Shown: in pieces, positions 60,075-64,000 of the stretch
How the letters are laid out: each line of letters begins with the position of its first letter
How positions within the stretch are numbered: position 1 is the stretch's first letter
NCBI RefSeq assembly: GCF_018499875.1
Contig: NZ_JAHBAY010000014.1
Span: 124,001 to 188,000 of the forward strand
Direction of reading: 5' to 3'
DNA: 64,000 bases
DNA from: Kineosporia corallincola
GTDB taxonomy: Bacteria; Actinomycetota; Actinomycetes; Actinomycetales; Kineosporiaceae
The notes under the pieces: generated by a model
Seen by the model: the letters and a program-made list of their open reading frames with translations, nothing else
The model's database searches: none
What the model was told of the DNA's origin: nothing
Position numbers and translations under genes: made by a program

Positions 60075-60519
60075 CCGATCACGGCAGGCCCTGATCGACA
60101 CGAATACCCTGGCCCTGTAAGGCTGGATCGATCCAGCGCAGCTGCCCGACGAGATGACGATCAGCGCCGTCACCCTTGCGGAGATACCGGCTCTACCGCA
60201 GGAGCTCTGCGCCGACACCGAACAAACTGGGTACGACGAACGCGCTCGGCGGATGGAGATTCTTCGGCATGCGGAGCAGGAATCCGACCCCATCCCGCTC
60301 GAAACGGAAACTGCGCGCGTCTACGGGCGTTTGGTCTGCGCAGTTGTAACTGCCGGCCGCAAGCCACGGCGGCGAATTGCGGACCTGATGATTGCTTCGA
60401 CTGCGATTTCCGGAGGTCTGCCCCTTTTCACCACGAACCCTGACGACTTCGCCGGCCTCGACCGCCTTCTGGAAGTGGTCCCCGTGGTCCGTCCCATGCT
60501 TCCCGGCGGGATCCGGTAA
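60064..60519 (+). pseudogene. vapC: PIN-domain toxin (VapC-like) with in-frame nonsense codon
   Basis: The frame opens with ATG at 60064 and reads ALIDTNTLAL. TAA at 60118-60120 (codon 19) then interrupts it, after which the same frame continues with a normal VapC sequence (TISAVTLAEIPALPQ, DERARRMEILRHAEQ, RIADLMIASTAI, LPLFTTNPDDFAGLDR) to 60519. All later acidic PIN residues are present, so a single substitution seems to have inactivated the toxin. Internal starts, such as ATG 60154, would lack the first catalytic Asp. The intact antitoxin upstream shows the lesion is probably recent. Confidence 0.82.
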
Positions 60520-60599
60520 CGAGCCTCCTGCAACCCGAAGGCGCTCTCCTGCTTCCAGTTCGCCATCGGCCGCCCCTTTGCGAAAAGCTCGCCGGTTGA

Positions 60600-60800
60600 A
60601 TGGAAGCCGCACAAGCGCTCGAACAGCCTCCTCTGAGGAGCTTCGGCACCGGCCTGCGCCAGGACCAGGTCGCCGTCACGGCGGCCCTGAGCCTGGAGTA
60701 CAGCAACGGTCCGACTGAGGGGACGAACACGAAGATCAAGCTCCTGAAACGACAGATGTACGGGAGAGCTGGGTCTCCGCGATTCGGCAACGCATCTCTG
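60600..60800 (+). pseudogene. ISL3-family transposase, C-terminal remnant
   Basis: The plus-strand frame gives VTAALSLEYSNGPTEGTNTK followed by IKLLKRQMYGRAG, the nearly invariant C-terminus of ISL3 transposases including the catalytic Glu. Upstream catalytic parts are missing and the end is frameshifted. It shows past insertion of an ISL3 element between the toxin pseudogene and the AlbA_2 gene. Confidence 0.82.
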
Positions 60801-60959
60801 CTCAACAGAGATAGCACTGGGCGCCACGACCACCGTTCTTGCGCACAGAGCCGTCTATATGACAGGCACGCGCCGACACCAGCTCGAGCGCGCGTGGCGC
60901 AAGGACTTGGGGTTTAGTAACGTGGAAACCCAAAGTGCGCGTTCCTGGGAGGGGATGAG

Positions 60960-62732
60960 TTGGCGATCCAGCCTGGTGGGGAAGTCTGGGAAGACCGACG
61001 AAGGCTTTCTGCTGCCGTCGATCAGGCGCTGGCGCTGCTTGCCGCGGGAGCCAGTGCTGATGCGGTCGAGGTCGAAGGCGTCGACTTCAAGGAGGAGGCC
61101 GGCCGTCGTGCTCGGGGAGGGGTAGTGGTGCCGGGGCAGCCCAGAAGCGAGGCCGTCGCTTCTCAGCTGGCGGACGAGGTCGCCTGCCTCGCCAATACGC
61201 CGGGTGGCGGCGCACTGGTTGTGGGGATTGCGGATGACGGCCGCCTGATCGGGGCGGCCTCGGAACGGGACTGGCTTCGCCATCGCATCCACGAACGGGT
61301 GGACCTGGCCCCGGCGGTTGATGAGCGATGGCTGCCGGACGGTACGCGCCTACTGGCCATCATGGTTGCCGAGTCGCGTGAACCGGCTGAGAACACCAAG
61401 GACCAGCTGCGGTGGAGGGTCGGCACCAGTTGTGCTCCGGTCGACAGGTCGGAGTGGTGGGCCGAGCGGCTGCGCAGGCAGGGGAGCGACCCTCTGGCGG
61501 CGGAGACCTCCAGGACGGTGTCGGCTGTCAGTCAGGGAGCGATGGCCGCCACGAGACGCCTTCTTCGTGGTGTAGGCAAGAACGACCAGCATGATCACAG
61601 CGATCGCGAGTACCTGACCCGATTGGGAGTACTCCTTCCCAGCGGGCGCCTGACTGCGGCCGGCGTCCACATGTTCTGCCCCGCCCCCCGCACGGTACTG
61701 GAACTGGCGGTACTCGACGTCGTCGGTGGTGACGTCATCTCGGGGCCCCCTGACCTGTCGGGCTTGAGTCTGGTCGAGCAGCTGGGGGAGATCGAGACTC
61801 GCCTCGACGCGCTCGACAGCTCGGTGGTGCTTCAGTCGGGTCTGAAACTTGATCCGATCCGCAGGGTTCCCTGGCCGGCAGTGCGCGAAGCGTTGCTCAA
61901 CGCGATCGTTCACCGTGACTGGCTACCCCTCGAACCGGTCCATCTGACCTGGGTCGTGGCTGACGCGAGCCTCGATGTCGTCTCCCCGGGAGGATTCGCC
62001 GGCGGTGTGACCAGTGAGTCCGTTCTCTCAGCCCGCTATTCACGTAATCCGGCGCTCGCCGACCTGGCCCGTGCCATGGGCCTGGTGGAGCGCCAGGGGA
62101 TCGGCGTGGATCGTATGTACCGGGAGATGATCTCCCTCGGTCATCGACCGCCCGTCATCCGGCAGGAACCCGGGCCCCAGGTGCGTACCCGTCTCGTCGG
62201 TGGGCAGCCGCTGTCGGCAGTGATGGTCTCCCTCGGGGCGGTTTCTCCCGCCGATCGGCAGCGGGACCTTCGCGTGGCCATCGGCTTGCACGTGATGCTG
62301 CGCGACGGGTTCCTGACCGCTGAGACGCTCGCTGCACTGCTGCAGGTGCCGGTAGAGGAGGCTGAAGAGGGACTCGACGTTCTGGCCGCCTGTTCCGTGG
62401 ACGACGAGTCCATGATCCGGTCCACACCCGCGGGCCCGTGGCTCCCGGCCCGGGGAATTGTCCGCCGGGCGACCGGGGACCCTCGGTCGCTGGAACAAGC
62501 GCAGCGACGGGGCCTACTGGGATGGCACCGGCCGGATCCGCGGGCCGCGGAGAAACTGGTTCGCGCCTATGTGGCTGCTGCCGGGCGTATGTCGAGTGGT
62601 GAACTGGCGGCCATCACCGGACTGACGACGCAGGGGGCCCTGAACATGCTGGTTCGGATGGAAGGTGAGGGGATCGTGCGGCGTGGGACCACACAGGGGC
62701 GTCGCGCGCACTTCGTTCTGGCGGATCTCTGA
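60960..62732 (+). CDS. AlbA_2/Schlafen-type ATP-binding regulator
   Basis: 590 residues from a TTG with a GGGAGGGGATGAG ribosome site. The N-terminal AlbA_2 (divergent AAA_4) domain has VDFKEEAGR, then ANTPGGGALVVGIADDGRLIG and an RWRVGTSCAPVDRSEWW segment. A central HATPase-like region (REALLNAIVHRDWL and DVVSPGGFAGGVTSESVLSARYSRNPALADLARAMGLVERQGIGVDRMYREM) follows. The C-terminus holds a winged helix (SSGELAAITGLTTQGALNMLVRMEGEGIVRRG). Such proteins act as transcription regulators or defence-related nucleic-acid enzymes. It is bracketed by transposase remnants, suggesting transfer. Confidence 0.88.
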   Translation: MAIQPGGEVWEDRRRLSAAVDQALALLAAGASADAVEVEGVDFKEEAGRRARGGVVVPGQPRSEAVASQLADEVACLANTPGGGALVVGIADDGRLIGAASERDWLRHRIHERVDLAPAVDERWLPDGTRLLAIMVAESREPAENTKDQLRWRVGTSCAPVDRSEWWAERLRRQGSDPLAAETSRTVSAVSQGAMAATRRLLRGVGKNDQHDHSDREYLTRLGVLLPSGRLTAAGVHMFCPAPRTVLELAVLDVVGGDVISGPPDLSGLSLVEQLGEIETRLDALDSSVVLQSGLKLDPIRRVPWPAVREALLNAIVHRDWLPLEPVHLTWVVADASLDVVSPGGFAGGVTSESVLSARYSRNPALADLARAMGLVERQGIGVDRMYREMISLGHRPPVIRQEPGPQVRTRLVGGQPLSAVMVSLGAVSPADRQRDLRVAIGLHVMLRDGFLTAETLAALLQVPVEEAEEGLDVLAACSVDDESMIRSTPAGPWLPARGIVRRATGDPRSLEQAQRRGLLGWHRPDPRAAEKLVRAYVAAAGRMSSGELAAITGLTTQGALNMLVRMEGEGIVRRGTTQGRRAHFVLADL

Positions 62733-62764
62733 AGCGCGGACGGCACGCTCAGCGCCGTCGAACA

Positions 62765-63140
62765 GCGGGTACCGGTCAAACCGTTCGGCCCTGGACGCTC
62801 TGGAACGATGCCGGAAGCCATGTAGGCGGTCTCGCGGGTGGTCTTGCCCTTGATGGTCCTGGTGCGGGTGATGCTCACAGCCTGCGCCGCGTTCGGGAAC
62901 ACCAACGCCAGAGGCGTCTGTAGGGTGGCGGTTTTCAGGGTGTGGGTCTCGCGGCGGCCATGAGCGGCGGTGCGGGTGCAGTGACCGACGGGGCAGTCTT
63001 TCCAGTCTAGGCGCCGTAGCTGGTTGTGCAGGGTTTCCTGGTTCGCTGTGACCCGGACGAACAAGGCCGCGCCGCGGGCCGGCCATCAGATGGATCGCCC
63101 CGCAGGTAGTCTCCAGTTGGGCATGATGAGACACCCCCAG
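62765..63140 (-). pseudogene. ISAs1-family transposase remnant, frameshifted
   Basis: Leftward translation gives ARGAALFVRVTANQETLHNQ, then WKDCPVGHCTRTAAHGRRET and FPNAAQAVSITRTRTIKGK, matching the ISAs1 DDE transposase section around KANQ.TLH and AHGR.E. A preceding stretch (HHAQLETTCGAIHL) corresponds to the DALHTQ part but lies in another frame, and the sequence degenerates after about 62790. It is an inactive relic. Confidence 0.75.
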
Positions 63141-63251
63141 CCAATAGGTGCCCAGCATGGGGCCGTTCACCGGCGGGGAGGCGCTATGGAGGGCGAGCAT
63201 CGCGCTCCCCGAAGTGCCTCGCTGGAGCGCAGGCGATGTGCGTCGGGCCGC

Positions 63252-63734
63252 TCAGGTGATGTTGGGGCTGCGGCGTTCGACGAGGGTGACGTCACGCCAG
63301 AGGCCGTGGTGGCGGCCGATGCGTTCACGGGTGCCGATGGTGCGGAACCCGAGCCGCTGGTGGAGGTTCAGGCTGGCGATGTTCTCGGGGAAGATCCCGG
63401 ACTGGATGGTCCAGATCCCGGCGGCTTCGGTGGAATCGATGAGGGCCTTGAGCAGGCTGGTAGCGACCCCGCGACCTCGCGCGTCGGGCGCAACGTAGAC
63501 GGAGTGCTCGACCACTCCGCCGTAGACACACCGGTCGGAGACCTTGCTGACAGCGACCCAGCCCACGACCGCGCCGTCTTCAACGGCGACGAAACGGTGC
63601 CCGGGCAGTTTGCCCTGATCGAAGGTGGGCCAGCCGGGGGCAGCAGTCTCGAAAGTGGCGTTGCCCTCGTCGATCCCAGCCTGATAGATAGCCAGCACCT
63701 GCTCGGCATGCGCGGCAGTCATCGGCACAATCAC
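63252..63734 (-). CDS. arsN: GNAT acetyltransferase, PAT/ArsN-like
   Basis: 160 residues from the GTG at 63734, nine bp after the arsR stop. The GNAT fold is typical of phosphinothricin/arsinothricin N-acetyltransferases: AIYQAGIDEGNATFET, VAVEDGAVVGWVAVSKVSDR, HSVYVAPDARGRGVATSLLKALI (acetyl-CoA loop RGRGVA), then IFPENIASLNLHQRLGFRTIGTRERIGRHHGLWRDV. Adjacency to an ArsR gene favours the ArsN role, acetylation of the arsenic antibiotic arsinothricin, over phosphinothricin. It probably continues an ars operon whose start lies outside the window. Confidence 0.85.
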   Translation of the reverse strand: MIVPMTAAHAEQVLAIYQAGIDEGNATFETAAPGWPTFDQGKLPGHRFVAVEDGAVVGWVAVSKVSDRCVYGGVVEHSVYVAPDARGRGVATSLLKALIDSTEAAGIWTIQSGIFPENIASLNLHQRLGFRTIGTRERIGRHHGLWRDVTLVERRSPNIT

Positions 63735-63742
63735 GGAGCGGA

Positions 63743-64000
63743 CTACGAACTCTGAGGCGTGGTGAAGTCGCCCAGAGCCGCGGCGATCTGGCTCACGCGC
63801 TCGGGCACGAGGGTGTAGTAGGCCCACACGCCGCGCTTTTCGCGGGTGAGCAGGCCGGCGTCCACCAGGATCTTCAGGTGGTGCGAGACCGTGGGCTGGG
63901 ACAGCCCGACCGGTTCGGTCAGGTCGCACACGCACGCCTCGCCGCCCTCGTGCGCGGCGACCAGCGACAGCAGTTGCAGCCGGGTCGGCTCGGCCAGCGC
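63743..64000 (-). CDS. arsR: ArsR-family arsenic-responsive repressor (5' end outside window)
   Basis: The frame is open through the right edge and stops at TAG 63743-63745. LAEPTRLQLLSLVAAHEGGE is followed by the metal-binding CVCDL and the winged helix TEPVGLSQPTVSHHLKILVDAGLLTREKRGVWAYYTL. The Cys pair in CVCDL marks the As(III)-sensing type. Only the first residues are missing. It lies upstream of the arsN-like gene in the same orientation. Confidence 0.92.
   Translation of the reverse strand, partial: ALAEPTRLQLLSLVAAHEGGEACVCDLTEPVGLSQPTVSHHLKILVDAGLLTREKRGVWAYYTLVPERVSQIAAALGDFTTPQSS

Overview
The window is high-GC DNA, dense in genes, with many GTG/TTG starts and 4-base ATGA/GTGA stop-start overlaps. 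It carries families typical of actinomycetes: a SARP/BTAD regulator, a DUF397 protein with a Scr1-type HTH regulator, BASS-like motif proteins, and several GntR, TetR and LacI regulators. It reads as accessory chromosome of a soil actinomycete; the genus cannot be named from the sequence. No rRNA, tRNA or CRISPR array was seen.

Layout. 1-6.3 kb: a partial SARP regulator, a membrane-anchored protein, a secreted CocE-type hydrolase, an AraC regulator and a LexA-like repressor. 6.3-31.1 kb: a large catabolic region. Leftward genes encode a CMD-like protein, an esterase, an MFS permease, an aldo/keto reductase, a LysR regulator, a DUF3500 protein, RidA, an FAH-family enzyme, a SnoaL-like protein and an FAD monooxygenase. 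Rightward genes encode an amidohydrolase, a second DUF3500 protein, GntR/RraA/GntR, an HpaH-type hydratase, an HpaI-type aldolase, a ribose-type ABC transporter, and a folate-dependent O-demethylase with MetF and PurU. Together they suggest import of a methoxylated aromatic or related ring compound, O-demethylation with recovery of the methyl group through folate, ring oxidation and meta-cleavage-type lower-pathway steps. No classical ring-cleavage dioxygenase is visible.

31.2-36.3 kb: the most interesting locus. A tight five-gene operon encodes an MFS exporter, a PRMT-like methyltransferase (SznE-like), a heme-oxygenase-like diiron/cupin fusion (SznF-like, with all ten expected metal ligands in register), a small Rieske protein and an ATP-grasp ligase. 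It is predicted to turn L-arginine into an N-nitroso compound and elaborate it into an unknown product.

37.4-45.8 kb: a conflict/defence-like island. It holds a DUF234 ATPase, a three-gene operon (NrtR-like Nudix regulator, nucleoside-phosphorylase-like protein, multi-TM protein) whose last two products share a short amyloid-signalling-like motif, and an unidentified large membrane protein. 45.8-60 kb: mixed accessory genes, including an excisionase remnant, a VapBC-type pair, TetR-controlled oxidoreductases, a DUF397/membrane/HTH locus, three SDRs, an MFS transporter and a second toxin-antitoxin pair whose toxin has a nonsense codon. 60.6-63.2 kb: an AlbA_2 regulator flanked by decayed ISL3- and ISAs1-type transposase remnants. 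The window closes with an arsN-like acetyltransferase and a partial arsR.
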